Positions 44,783 to 53,692 are shown, numbered from the stretch's first letter. The stretch: 64,000 nucleotides of DNA from Bacteroidales bacterium (GCA_022647615.1 JALCKZ010000001.1:1972178-2036177); one strand, 5' to 3'. Program-made: numbers and translations. The notes: a model not told the origin generated them from the sequence alone.

Positions 44783-45320
44783 ATGAATATTTTCACTTTC
44801 CCGTTGGGATTAAAGCAGTTTTACGTAAGACCGGATACATCTGTGTCTGAGGGTGATAGCTTTTATGCTCCCGACGGAATTTTGAATTTTTCCGTAGTGC
44901 CGCTTGCCTATCTTAAGATAGAAAGAGCCGGAAAATCCATTGGACAAAAATTTGCAGGCCGCCACTACTCCTGCTTAGGATATGGAATACACATCTGCGG
45001 AGAAAATCCTGCCTCATTAAATTCTCACGGAGGCCGGATTGTCTGAACAATATAAATCCCTGATGTATAATTCTTTAGACAATAGCACTTTTTTATCAAA
45101 ATGCACAGGCAGAGGACAATTTGATTTTAATAAATACGCAAATGGCCTCAGCTCAAATGATTTTGATGAAATGGTAGAGAGAGCATCACAATATCTGTCG
45201 CTGAGGACAGGAGATATTATTTCAGTAGAAATGCCTGAAATCAAGCATATTGACACAAGCACCCATAAGAGCGGAGAAAAAATCAGCTACGGAGAAATTG
45301 CAATTTCTTTTATTTGCTAG
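44783..45320 (+). pseudogene. Fumarylacetoacetate hydrolase-like gene with a frameshift
   Basis: Two overlapping frames read as one protein. The first (44783-45046) gives MNIFTFPLGLKQFYVRPDTSVSEGDSF and AYLKIERAGKSIGQKFAGRHYSCLGYGIHI, which parallel the FAA-hydrolase segment where a K-x-GKSI-x-x-x-FA-x-R-x-Y pattern is followed by G-I-D. The second frame (from 45039) gives FDEMVERASQYLSLRTGDIISVEMP, parallel to the family's C-terminal block that ends GDIIFTGTP. The switch is needed near 45030-45046, and catalytic regions look eroded. At about 178 residues in total it is shorter than the family norm of about 200 and up. It lies right after the exonuclease gene. It could be a decayed gene, or an intact gene with an assembly indel. 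Confidence 0.55.
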
Positions 45321-46690
45321 AATCGCCTTTTTTTCGCAAATCCGTTAAGACAATTTTGCATTGCCAACGCACCGGTGGAGAAAGCGGTCTGCAAGTTATA
45401 TCCTCCGGTATCTCCATCTAAATCAAGCACTTCTCCGGCAAAATACAATCCTTTAACAAGTTTTGATTCCATTGTTTTGTGAGAAACTTCTTTCAATGAA
45501 ATTCCGCCTGCAGTAACAACACATCTGTCATACCCCACAAAAGAGACAATCTCAAATTTCAGCTCTTTTAGCCTCTCCGGCAGAGTTTTAACTGATAAAT
45601 CTTTTGACATGTCCATGAAGGGTTTTATCAGCTGCTTTGGAAGCATTCTGTTAAGGAGATACCTTAAAGTGTTTGGATTTGAACTATTTATACTGTTCTT
45701 TGCCTGATACCGTCCGTAAACCACAGATGAAAGAGAACCCATTTCTCTCTCAATTCTTGCATTAAGCTGCTGCAAAGAGAGAGCAGGCTTGAGGTCTAAA
45801 ACAACCTGGACTTTCTGTCCGTTAATTATGTTCTCCACCGCTCTGCGGCTTATCCTAAAAATAATCGGCCCCTCTATACCTCCATCTGTAAAATTCACAT
45901 CTCCAAACTCTTCCTGGGCAACAGCTCCGTTAACAATAAGCTTTGCGGAGACATTTTTAAGCTCAAGACCATTAAGAGATTTTCCTGTCTGAGAAAATAT
46001 TCTGTCAGATGAGACGCTGTAATCTGCCTCCGTTTTTAAATCTTGAAAATAATTTTTTGGAACAAGAGCAGTAAGTGAAGGAAAGCATTTTTCAACTGAA
46101 TGCCCAAAAGATTCTGCAAATTTGTAACCATCTCCGGTTGAGCCTGTTAGAGGATAAGAGAGACCGCCTGTCGTGATGATAATATTATCCGCATTTATTT
46201 TGCCGCACTTAGCTGAAATAACAAAAGCACCCTCATCTTTCTCTATTTTTTCCACAGGACATCTTGTAAATACTTTAACAAAATCTACTGATATATAGTT
46301 CATTAAAGCGTCAGTCACATCTGCCGCACGCATGCTTTTTGGATATACTCTTTGTCCGCGTTCAACCACAAGAGGAAGTCCGATGCCCTCAAAAAAACTC
46401 ATTGTATCAGCAGTGCTCATGCTATAGAAAGCGCTCCTTAAAAAGTTTGACTGAGGATGTATATGAGGGGCGAATTCATCCCACATTCTTGTATTTGTAA
46501 TGTTGCAACGCCCTTTGCCTGTGATATTTATCTTGCGTCCGCAACGTTCTTCCTTTTCCAGCAGAACAATTCTGCGGAGACTTCCGGAGGGTAAAAATTC
46601 AGGATGCTCTTTAATGTACTTCACCGCATAAGCGGCAGCAAAAAGTCCGGCAGCTCCTCCGCCGATAATTGCTATTTGATATTTTTCCAT
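45317..46690 (-). CDS. HI0933/BaiN-like FAD-dependent oxidoreductase
   Basis: A 457-residue flavoprotein. The N-terminal dinucleotide-binding motif GGGAAGLFAAAYAV is followed by LLEKEERCGRKINITGKGRCNITN, a signature of the HI0933-like family to which BaiN belongs. Other family segments are TTGGLSYPLTGSTGDGYKFAESFGHSV and the C-terminal GGISLKEVSHKTMESKLVKGLYFAGEVLDLDGDTGGYNLQTAFSTG. Such proteins are predicted NAD(P)-dependent reductases; the substrate is unknown. I chose the ATG at 46690 because a -7 box (TAACTTTG at 46697-46704) overlaps the alternative start at 46699. This implies a leaderless transcript. Confidence 0.9.
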   Translation of the reverse strand: MEKYQIAIIGGGAAGLFAAAYAVKYIKEHPEFLPSGSLRRIVLLEKEERCGRKINITGKGRCNITNTRMWDEFAPHIHPQSNFLRSAFYSMSTADTMSFFEGIGLPLVVERGQRVYPKSMRAADVTDALMNYISVDFVKVFTRCPVEKIEKDEGAFVISAKCGKINADNIIITTGGLSYPLTGSTGDGYKFAESFGHSVEKCFPSLTALVPKNYFQDLKTEADYSVSSDRIFSQTGKSLNGLELKNVSAKLIVNGAVAQEEFGDVNFTDGGIEGPIIFRISRRAVENIINGQKVQVVLDLKPALSLQQLNARIEREMGSLSSVVYGRYQAKNSINSSNPNTLRYLLNRMLPKQLIKPFMDMSKDLSVKTLPERLKELKFEIVSFVGYDRCVVTAGGISLKEVSHKTMESKLVKGLYFAGEVLDLDGDTGGYNLQTAFSTGALAMQNCLNGFAKKRRF

Positions 46691-46696
46691 CTGGAA

Positions 46697-46704
46697 CAAA
46701 GTTA
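46697..46704 (-). promoter_or_regulatory. -7 promoter box (TAACTTTG), start codon 6 bases downstream
   Basis: The minus strand reads TAACTTTG, then TTCCAG, then the ATG at 46690. With a normal distance from box to start site, transcription would begin at or one base from the start codon. Confidence 0.5.
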
Positions 46705-46756
46705 AACATTATGAATAAAATCATGCAGGATGCCAAACAAGATTGCAACAAGACAA

Positions 46757-47961
46757 TTATTTAAGCCGTATATAATACTTAAGGTCCCTCCCCTTTTGCG
46801 CAATTTCCGGATGCATAATCTGAATTAAATCTTTCAGAATCTCCTGAGGCTCAACAGCTCCATCCTCCCAAAAATCACTTCCTCCGCCTGGCGTGCTGCG
46901 CTTTGTGTTATTGTAAACTTGCTTTTTTGCAAAGGCGGGAATGTTTTTATACAGCGGGTTATCTGCCGCAAGAGCAGCAAAAGTAGAGACGGTATTTGGG
47001 TGAAGCCAAATATCGGCATGAGCCGCAAGGGCATAAATTTTCTCAAAGCCAAGCTGAGCGGAACTGCTCCCTTCAGGGTCTGTTCCAAGAATATCGCCCC
47101 CCGCATCTTTTATCAAATTAGAGGTATAATTCTTTCCTCCGGGGACATACCATATTCCTTTAAAAGGCATGTTAAGCAAAACTCTTGTCCTTTTTATATG
47201 TTTATCGCTCAATGCTTTAGCGCATTCATTCTTTATCTTTAAATACTCTCCGGCCCTGGCTTCAAAAACAGAATCCGCAAATTGCGCGCTGCCAGTAAGA
47301 AGTCCAAAAAGTTTTAAATACTCCATTTTTGCAAGCGGAGTCCTCTCCAAATAATCATTAATAGGAATTACCCTTAAACCAAGATGACGAAGTTTTTCTA
47401 TGTACGTGTTATCATTTCCGCTTATGCCGTATACAAAAATTACATCTGGCTTAAGAGACATTATTTTCTCATAATTTGGAGCAGTTTCTGCTCCGATATC
47501 TGCAATTTTACCCTCAGATATCAATTTTTTAACATTCTCATTATAAACAAATTGAGTACCGCTCAATGCCTTGACGCAATCTGCCTTTCCAAGAAGATTA
47601 AGTAAGCCAGATAGGAAGTTGACATGCAAACGCAGCTCCTGATTGGAACCGGGATAGCATTCTTATTTTCCGCAAGAATTTTTTCAGAATCTCTTGGCAC
47701 CATTACAAAAGTCTCAGAGACAGACTTTTTTCCCTCCCATTCATTAATTGAGACAATGGTATCTCCCTCTATTTTCAGGTATTCCGAGTACTTTATTGTA
47801 CTCCCGACAGATGCTCCGTCATTTTGCATATCCGATGCAACGCCTTGTTTATCAGACCTTGAAGAATTTTTACAACCTGAAGCAAATAAAAGCAAGGCCA
47901 CCAAAAAAAATAATCCGCCCGTAGTTCTATAAGGAGCGCGGGCGGAGAAAATATAACTCAT
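46757..47961 (-). pseudogene. ABC transporter substrate-binding lipoprotein (BtuF/FepB type) with one frameshift
   Basis: The N-terminal frame starts at 47961 and has a lipoprotein signal (GLFFLVALLLFASGC) followed by a polar linker and IKYSEYLKIEGDTIVSINEWEGKKSVSETFVMVPRD, ending in RSCVCMSTSYLAYL. The continuation, NLLGKADCVKALSGTQFVYNENVKKLISEGKIADIGAETAPNYEKIMSLKPDVIFVYG, is in another frame and is typical of periplasmic-binding-protein class 2 domains for vitamin B12 or siderophore iron. One lost base near 47598-47606 (AT where AAT is expected) explains the break. The remaining 290 residues (NDYLERTPLAKMEYLKLFGLLTG, then STPGGGSDFWEDGAVEPQEIL) are intact. No permease or ATPase gene is adjacent. 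The single indel could be an assembly error. Confidence 0.75.
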
Positions 47962-47988
47962 TTTAGATTAAGTAAACTGTCGGGATTA

Positions 47989-49068
47989 TTAATAATTTTT
48001 AGCCTCTTCTTCTCCTGTCAAAACAGAATAGGCATTTTGCGCAAGGGCTCCCATCTCATCCTCTCCGGGATAAACAAAAACAGGGGCAATGAACTTCACA
48101 CGCTCCGCCACCTTATCCGTAACAGCCTTATTATAAGCTATTCCGCCGGTTACAAGTATGGCATCAACCTTTCCATTTACAACAGTTGCAAGAGAACCTA
48201 TCTCTTTAGAAAGCTGATATGCAAAGGCATCAATAATAAAAGCAGATTTTTTATCTCCCGCCTTTGCAGCATTGGAAACATCTAGAAATGAATTGGTTCC
48301 AAGGTATGACATTATACCACCCTTGCCGTTTATCATTTTCATCACTTCCCCCTTTGTATATTTCCCGCTAAAACAAATTTCGGCCAGCTGACCTGCAGGA
48401 AGTCCGCCGCTTCTCTCTGGAGAAAAAGGTCCCTCTCCATCTAGAGCATTGTTAACGTCAACAACCTTTCCATGCTTATGCATGCCAACGGAAACTCCCC
48501 CGCCAAGATGAGCAACTATCAAATTCAAATCTTCATATTTTTTTCCGTTCTCCTTTGCAAACCTCTTAGCAATAGCCTTTTGGTTAAGCGCATGAAAAAT
48601 GGAAACTCTTGTAATCTCAGCGTTGCCGGAAACTTTTGCAATAGCATCCATTTCATCTACGACAACAGGATCTGCTATAAAGGCGGATACCTCCCTGCCG
48701 GTATTTTTGGAAACATCTTTTGCAATCTCATCCGCAATCAACCCGCCAAGATTGCTTGCATGCTCTCCGCCAAGCCCATTCCTAAGGTCTTCCAGCATTG
48801 CGGCATTAACCTTGTAAACTCCTGATGTAAGCGGCTTTACGAGTCCGCCTCTTGCTATAACAACAGAGAGTTCATTCGTATCAATTTTATTCTCTTTTAA
48901 TGCAGAGATAATGGTTTTCTTTCTAAAATCAAATTGTGAGACGACATTTGAAAACCCTGCAAGCTCTTCTGCAGAATGTCTTAGCGTATTCGTAAACACC
49001 TGCTCTATACCATCATACACAGATATCTTTGTAGAAGTAGAACCAGGATTAATAACAAGTATCAGCAT
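47989..49068 (-). CDS. buk: Butyrate kinase
   Basis: A 359-residue acetokinase-family enzyme. It starts MLILVINPGSTSTKISVYDG, the nucleotide-binding phosphate-1 loop, and continues through VVIARGGLVKPLTSGVYKVNAAMLEDLRNGLGGEHASNLGGLIADEIA and LNLIVAHLGGGVSVGMHKHGKVVDVNNALDGEGPFSPERSGGLP, characteristic of butyrate and branched-chain fatty acid kinases. It converts butyryl-phosphate and ADP to butyrate and ATP, or related branched-chain substrates. It lies just downstream of phosphate butyryltransferase and acetate kinase genes, forming an acid-producing energy module. The CTGTCGGGA motif stands three bases after its stop codon. Confidence 0.93.
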   Translation of the reverse strand: MLILVINPGSTSTKISVYDGIEQVFTNTLRHSAEELAGFSNVVSQFDFRKKTIISALKENKIDTNELSVVIARGGLVKPLTSGVYKVNAAMLEDLRNGLGGEHASNLGGLIADEIAKDVSKNTGREVSAFIADPVVVDEMDAIAKVSGNAEITRVSIFHALNQKAIAKRFAKENGKKYEDLNLIVAHLGGGVSVGMHKHGKVVDVNNALDGEGPFSPERSGGLPAGQLAEICFSGKYTKGEVMKMINGKGGIMSYLGTNSFLDVSNAAKAGDKKSAFIIDAFAYQLSKEIGSLATVVNGKVDAILVTGGIAYNKAVTDKVAERVKFIAPVFVYPGEDEMGALAQNAYSVLTGEEEAKNY

Positions 49069-49106
49069 ATTTAAATCTTTTTTTCTGTTTATATAAATGT
49101 AAAATT

Positions 49107-49147
49107 AAAAAAGTCCGCAGAAGAAACAAACTCCCCTGCAGACTTTT
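49107..49147 (-). terminator. Intrinsic terminator after the phosphate butyryltransferase gene
   Basis: On the minus strand AAAAGTC-x-GCAG pairs with CTGC-x-GACTTTT across a 15-base loop, with one mismatch, followed by TTTTTTAATTTT. It lies between the ptb stop and the buk start. Confidence 0.65.
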
Positions 49148-49167
49148 CTATAAAATCAACAAGCAAA

Positions 49168-50070
49168 TTACTTAGCCTGAAGGCAAGCAAGAGCTATTGA
49201 ATTAAGTTTAGTGTCAATGCTGTCTCCGCGGCTGGAAAGAACGCAAGGAGCGGCTGCTCCAACAACAACGGCTGCAGTCTTAACGCCTTTCATAAGCTGA
49301 GTATTAGTTTTGTAGAATACATTTGCGGACTCAATATTAGGGAACACAAGAGCATCGGCATCACCTGCAACCTCGCTCTTAAGTTTCTTAATCTTAGCGC
49401 ACTCAGGAGATATTGCAACATCAAGAGCAAGAGGTCCGTCAACAATTCCCGGGACCTGTCCTCTCTCTGACATCTTAGCTATCTGAGCAGCCTCCGTACA
49501 TGCAAGCATTGCAGGAAGCATCTGCTCCGTAGCAGCAATCATAGCAATCTTAGGCTGAGCAATTCCAAGTTCTTTGCAAACGCCGGCTGCATATTTAACA
49601 ATTGCAACTTTCTGCTTGAACTCAGGAAGAGGAATAACGGCCATATCTCCGTAAACCAATAATTTAGGATAATTTGGATGCTCCATAAGTACCAGATGGC
49701 TAAGCACCGCCTTTGGAGGAAGAAGACCCCAATCCTTATTAAGAATTCCATGCATGTACTTATCAGTACTGCAAAGGCCCTTCATAAGAACGTCTGCCTT
49801 TTTCTCATGAACCATTGTTACTGCTTCCTGGATAGATTTGATCTCATTTTTGTTGTCAATGATTGTGAATTTCTTCATATCAATCTTACCATCGGCGCAT
49901 ATTTTTGCAATCATATCTGAATCGCCAACTAGGGTGGCGTCAACTATGCCTGCATCAATTGCTTTGCTTACTGCGGTAATTGAGTGAGCGTCAACGCCCC
50001 ATGCAACTACCAATTTCTTTTTTGCCTTAGTTCTCAGCTGGTCAAACAGCTGGTCAAAAGTTTTAATCAT
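49168..50070 (-). CDS. ptb: Phosphate butyryltransferase
   Basis: A 300-residue phosphate acetyl/butyryltransferase family enzyme that exchanges CoA for phosphate on butyryl-CoA, making butyryl-phosphate for Buk. The sequence has ITAVSKAIDAGIVDATLVGDSDMIAKIC, VHEKKADVLMKGLCSTDKYMHGILNKDWGLL, TEAAQIAKMSERGQVPGIVDGPLALDVAISPECAKIKKLKSEVAGDADALVFPNIESANVFYK, typical of Ptb. It precedes buk, with an intrinsic terminator between the two that could lower buk expression. Substrate could be butyryl- or isobutyryl/isovaleryl-CoA. Confidence 0.93.
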   Translation of the reverse strand: MIKTFDQLFDQLRTKAKKKLVVAWGVDAHSITAVSKAIDAGIVDATLVGDSDMIAKICADGKIDMKKFTIIDNKNEIKSIQEAVTMVHEKKADVLMKGLCSTDKYMHGILNKDWGLLPPKAVLSHLVLMEHPNYPKLLVYGDMAVIPLPEFKQKVAIVKYAAGVCKELGIAQPKIAMIAATEQMLPAMLACTEAAQIAKMSERGQVPGIVDGPLALDVAISPECAKIKKLKSEVAGDADALVFPNIESANVFYKTNTQLMKGVKTAAVVVGAAAPCVLSSRGDSIDTKLNSIALACLQAK

Positions 50071-50133
50071 TATTATATAATTTTATAATTTTTTATTTAG
50101 TAACTTAATATAACTTTCTATTTTACAGTAATT

Positions 50134-50151
50134 TATCTATCGCGACAGATA
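50134..50151. repeat. Palindromic element, copy 3 (one mismatch, core CTATCGCGACAG)
   Basis: The element reads TATCTATCGCGACAGATA, an 18-bp dyad with one mismatched pair. It abuts the stop codon of ackA. The mismatch is G to A at the third position of the CTGTCG half, the same change seen in several decayed copies of CTGTCGGGA. Confidence 0.7.
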
Positions 50152-51381
50152 TTACTTTTTTCCGCCCTTAACTGAGGATACAATTTCCATTGTATCTGTT
50201 GCAATCATAAGCTCCTCATCTGTAGGTACTACTGCAACAATAACTTTGGAATTTTTCTTGGAAATGATTGCAGGCTCCCCCCTCTTCATATTCTTATTTG
50301 CATCTGCGTCAAAATCAACGCCTATGAATTCAAACTGTTTTGCAACAGCCTCTCTTGTAACGGCATCATTCTCTCCAATTCCGCCGGTAAATATTATAAG
50401 GTCAACTCCCTGCATTGCAGCAGCATAAGCGCCAACATATTTAATAATTCCATAACGGAACATTTTCAAAGCAAGGATAGCGTGCTCATCACCCTTTGCA
50501 GCGGCAGCTTCAACATCCCTCATATCCGGAGAAACTCCTGATACTCCAAGAAAACCGCTCTTTTTATTTAGCATTGCATCCATGTCGGCAACGCTGGAAT
50601 TGTACTTCTGCATCAGATAAATAGGAACACTCGGATCAATGGTTCCGCAGCGCGTACCCATCATGACACCGCCCATTGGGGTAAGACCCATAGTGGTATC
50701 AATTGATTTCCCGTCTTTTATGGCTGTGATGGAACATCCGTTACCAAGATGACAGGTAATAATTCTGGAGTTATTGTAATCCAGGCCGGCAAATTTTGCC
50801 CCTTTGGCAGATACATATCTGTGGCTTGTTCCGTGGAAGCCATACTTTCTGATTTTGTCCTCTTTATAATAGTGATAAGGAATTGCATACATATAGGCAT
50901 AATCAGGAATTGTCTGATGGAATGAGGTATCAAAAACCCCAACCTGCGGAACGCCAGGAAGCGCCTCTGTAACAGCCTTTACGCCAAGCAAGCAAGCCGG
51001 ATTGTGAAGCGGTGCAAGCGGATTGCAGGCCTCAACGCCCTTAATCACCTCTGAATCAATAAGACGGCTCTTATTAAAAATTTCTCCGCCGTGAACCATT
51101 CTGTGACCAACGGCATTAATATCTTTCAAAGACTTAAGTACTCCATGCTGCGGATCTGTCAGCAAATCAAGTACATATTGAATTCCTTTTGTATGATTCG
51201 GAATTACTCTGTTAACTTTAAACTTGTCTGTACCAGGAACTGAATGAGTTATAATACCCTCATCCAACCCTATTCTCTCTACAAGACCTTTTGCAAGCAA
51301 TTTATGCTCCTCTTTGCTCTTCATGTCAAGCACCTGGTACTTTATAGAAGAACTTCCGCTGTTTAGTACTAAAATGATCAT
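50152..51381 (-). CDS. ackA: Acetate kinase
   Basis: AckA converts acetyl-phosphate and ADP to acetate and ATP, the final ATP-yielding step of acetate fermentation. The 409-residue protein begins MIILVLNSGSSSIKYQVLDMKSKEEHKLLAKGLVERIG and has AVGHRMVHGGEIF, GVFDTSFHQTIPDYAYMYAIPYHYYKEDKIRKYGFHGTSHRYV with the catalytic His and Arg, HLGNGCSITAIKDGKSIDTTMGLTPMGGVMMGTRCGTIDPSV, and FTGGIGENDAVTREAV. All expected signatures are present. No phosphate acetyltransferase gene is adjacent; the ptb gene next to it may overlap in function. Confidence 0.96.
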   Translation of the reverse strand: MIILVLNSGSSSIKYQVLDMKSKEEHKLLAKGLVERIGLDEGIITHSVPGTDKFKVNRVIPNHTKGIQYVLDLLTDPQHGVLKSLKDINAVGHRMVHGGEIFNKSRLIDSEVIKGVEACNPLAPLHNPACLLGVKAVTEALPGVPQVGVFDTSFHQTIPDYAYMYAIPYHYYKEDKIRKYGFHGTSHRYVSAKGAKFAGLDYNNSRIITCHLGNGCSITAIKDGKSIDTTMGLTPMGGVMMGTRCGTIDPSVPIYLMQKYNSSVADMDAMLNKKSGFLGVSGVSPDMRDVEAAAAKGDEHAILALKMFRYGIIKYVGAYAAAMQGVDLIIFTGGIGENDAVTREAVAKQFEFIGVDFDADANKNMKRGEPAIISKKNSKVIVAVVPTDEELMIATDTMEIVSSVKGGKK

Positions 51382-51458
51382 ATAAAAAACGCTATTTTCT
51401 TAAAATTCTGCGCGAATTTAAGAAAAAACATCGTAATTTATAACTAAAAAAGCAGGAA

Positions 51459-52334
51459 TTAAGGGACAATTATATTAACAGCCCCCTTAAGTACTGATAC
51501 TGTGATATCTGCACCCATCATTCTGCTCTCGCCGTCAAATTGTACAAGTCCCTCCTTCTCCCGGATAATATGCAAGCTCTCAGTTCTATACATATCAACC
51601 AAATTTGAGTGCCTTAATGTCCCTAAAAAAAGCTCTGCGGCTAAAAAAGGGACTGTGGCAACAGGCGCGCTTTTCCATACTATGATATCCAGCAAACCAT
51701 CAGAAATATTAGCTTCAGGGGCAATAAATGCATTATTTCCCCATTGCGCCGCATTGGCAAAAGTAATCAGAAAAGCTCTTGTTTTATATGAATTGCCGCC
51801 AATCTGAATGGTGTAATTTTCAGGACGATACGTGAAATATTCTTTGGCGCAAAAATTTACATAAGAAATTAAACCCCTATCTTTTCCGGCGTTAAAAGCA
51901 TTCCCGATAACAGCCTCAAAACCAAGGCCTGCCGTGCAGAAAAACACTTGCCCGTTAATTTGCCCGGCATCCGCGGAGATGGTTTTCTCCTTCAAAATCA
52001 AGGATATCGCACGCTTATAATCCAACGGAATTTTAAGATGCCTTGCAAGTCCGTTGCCGCTTCCAACAGGAACTATCGCGAGCTTTGTCTTCTTATTCAC
52101 CAAACCTTTAGCAACGCTGTTTACCGTACCGTCACCTCCAATGGCGGCTACAATATCAAAGCCGCTGTTGGAAAAATCGGAGGCAGCCTCACAAGCATCC
52201 CCTGGTCTGGACATTTTAAATAGCTCCATATGATAATCTGGATTATTCCCAAAAACATCATGAGCATAGGCTGCAATAATCGCCTTGCTCCCTGTTCCTG
52301 AACCAGGATTTACTATGAATGCTATTTTTTTCAC
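51459..52334 (-). CDS. Diacylglycerol kinase family lipid kinase (YegS/BmrU-like)
   Basis: A 291-residue DAGK catalytic-domain protein. It reads KKIAFIVNPGSGTGSKAIIAAYAHDVF, then FDIVAAIGGDGTVNSVAKGLVNKKTKLAIVPVGSGNGLARHLKIPLDYKRAI with the glycine-rich GGDGT motif, and ends in SRMMGADITVSVLKGAVNIIV. It phosphorylates a lipid head or diacylglycerol at the membrane; the substrate is not defined. The start codon is GTG at 52334. A -7 box (TATCTTTG) ends five bases before it, so the mRNA is probably leaderless. It diverges from comEC. Confidence 0.92.
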   Translation of the reverse strand: MKKIAFIVNPGSGTGSKAIIAAYAHDVFGNNPDYHMELFKMSRPGDACEAASDFSNSGFDIVAAIGGDGTVNSVAKGLVNKKTKLAIVPVGSGNGLARHLKIPLDYKRAISLILKEKTISADAGQINGQVFFCTAGLGFEAVIGNAFNAGKDRGLISYVNFCAKEYFTYRPENYTIQIGGNSYKTRAFLITFANAAQWGNNAFIAPEANISDGLLDIIVWKSAPVATVPFLAAELFLGTLRHSNLVDMYRTESLHIIREKEGLVQFDGESRMMGADITVSVLKGAVNIIVP

Positions 52335-52339
52335 TGTTG

Positions 52340-52347
52340 CAAAGATA
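52340..52347 (-). promoter_or_regulatory. -7 promoter box (TATCTTTG) with the GTG start 5 bases downstream
   Basis: The minus strand reads TATCTTTG, then CAACA, then the GTG start at 52334. This puts the transcription start at or next to the start codon of the lipid kinase gene. Confidence 0.55.
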
Positions 52348-52359
52348 GTTTAATTTGAA

Positions 52360-52367
52360 TATCTTTG
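52360..52367 (+). promoter_or_regulatory. -7 promoter box (TATCTTTG) for comEC
   Basis: TATCTTTG on the plus strand, 20 bases before the ATG at 52388. Together with the minus-strand box at 52340 it forms a compact divergent promoter pair. Confidence 0.5.
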
Positions 52368-52387
52368 AGATACAAAATTTGAGGGGC

Positions 52388-53692
52388 ATGAAAAGAGGGG
52401 GAGTTAAAATCACTGCCGCATTTCTGAGCGGCATTTTTGTTTCTGAAATGTTCATGAGGCCAGGCGGTTGGCTGGGAATTCACATTTTTGAAAATCACTT
52501 GTTTTATTTTTTAATCCCGACAGTTTTTCTTTTTGCCGCCGCAATTTTGTTGCTCCATTTTTTATGGCGTTCATATCTTAAGCCGTCACGATTCAATTTA
52601 TATTTTAGCAGCTGCGTCATTGCCTTATTCTTTTTGCTTGGTGCAGAAAGATTCAGCGTATTCAATGGAGTGATTTCTCCTTTTAGCAATTCTTATATTT
52701 CCGGACAGCCTCAAAATGTTTCATCACCAGAAAAAACAATTGAAAAAATCAAAGATTTCTCTATTAAAGCAAGGACAAAGGCGGAAACAAAATTAAGGAC
52801 ATATATAATTGATAAAGAGGATTATGCAGTAATGTCTGCATTTACTCTCGGAGATAAAACGGAGATTCCAAAAACGCTAAAAGACTCATACAGAAATGCC
52901 GGGGTGATGCACACTCTGGCCCTATCAGGATTACATGTGGGAATAATTTGGACAATCATAACTACCCTGCTCTTTGCATTTAAAATAAACTATAGGGGCA
53001 AACTTGCCGGGCTTTCAATTACAATTATCATAATCATCTTATACTCAATTATCACAGGCTTCAGCCCATCTGTGCAAAGAGCCGGGATTATGCTGACCGT
53101 ATGGAGGGTATCAGACATAACATTCAGACAAACAGATAAATGGAATATTCTATGCATATCCGCGCTAATCATCTGTTTAATAGACCCTTCCGCACTTTTC
53201 AAGGCAGGGTTCCAGCTCTCCTTTGCAGCCGTGGCAGGTATTGCTTTAATATATCCTGTTATAAATGAGAGTTTTAAACAAATTATAGGGATGGGAATAA
53301 AACCAAAAGAAGATAGCGCGGATGAAACGGGAGAAGATGAAGATCCTGAAATAAAGGCAAAGAAAAGAGCTGAACGTGAAGCTCAATATACTCCAAGAGC
53401 AAGAAGCATAAAAAAGATAAAAGGCTGCATAATATTCATTTGCAGCCTTATAGGGATTTCTCTATCTTGTCAGATAACAACTCTTCCGCTTACTCTTTAC
53501 TACTTTGGAAGCGTGCCGGAGCATTTTCTTTTGGCCAATGTTGCAGTTATTCCTTTAGTCACGATAGTTCTATACCTGCTTGTAGCTGCTATTATAACAT
53601 ATCCGTTTCCTCTGATTGGCGCAGCTATAACAACAGCAGCCCGTTTTTCAATCGGGCTGCTAAATGCTATTGTTATGTTTCTTGGAACCTAA
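52388..53692 (+). CDS. ComEC/Rec2-like competence protein, short form
   Basis: ComEC forms the inner-membrane channel for single-stranded DNA in transformation. From the ATG at 52388 (MKRGGVKITAAFLSG) the protein is 434 residues. It contains early helices, a domain around YAVMSAFTLGDKTEIPKTLKDSYRNAGVMHTLALSGLHVGIIW with the family signature ALSGLHVG, and further helices (FSPSVQRAGIMLTVWRVSDI, ALIICLIDPSALFKAGFQLSFAAVAGIALIYP). It stops at MFLGT, where family members carry on with more membrane helices, and there is no C-terminal metallo-beta-lactamase domain. An acidic-basic insert (ADETGEDEDPEIKAKKRAEREA) precedes the last helices. The stop abuts the stop of the convergent S9 gene. Truncation or a natural short form are both possible. 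One CTGTCGGGA motif is present. Confidence 0.85.
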   Translation: MKRGGVKITAAFLSGIFVSEMFMRPGGWLGIHIFENHLFYFLIPTVFLFAAAILLLHFLWRSYLKPSRFNLYFSSCVIALFFLLGAERFSVFNGVISPFSNSYISGQPQNVSSPEKTIEKIKDFSIKARTKAETKLRTYIIDKEDYAVMSAFTLGDKTEIPKTLKDSYRNAGVMHTLALSGLHVGIIWTIITTLLFAFKINYRGKLAGLSITIIIIILYSIITGFSPSVQRAGIMLTVWRVSDITFRQTDKWNILCISALIICLIDPSALFKAGFQLSFAAVAGIALIYPVINESFKQIIGMGIKPKEDSADETGEDEDPEIKAKKRAEREAQYTPRARSIKKIKGCIIFICSLIGISLSCQITTLPLTLYYFGSVPEHFLLANVAVIPLVTIVLYLLVAAIITYPFPLIGAAITTAARFSIGLLNAIVMFLGT

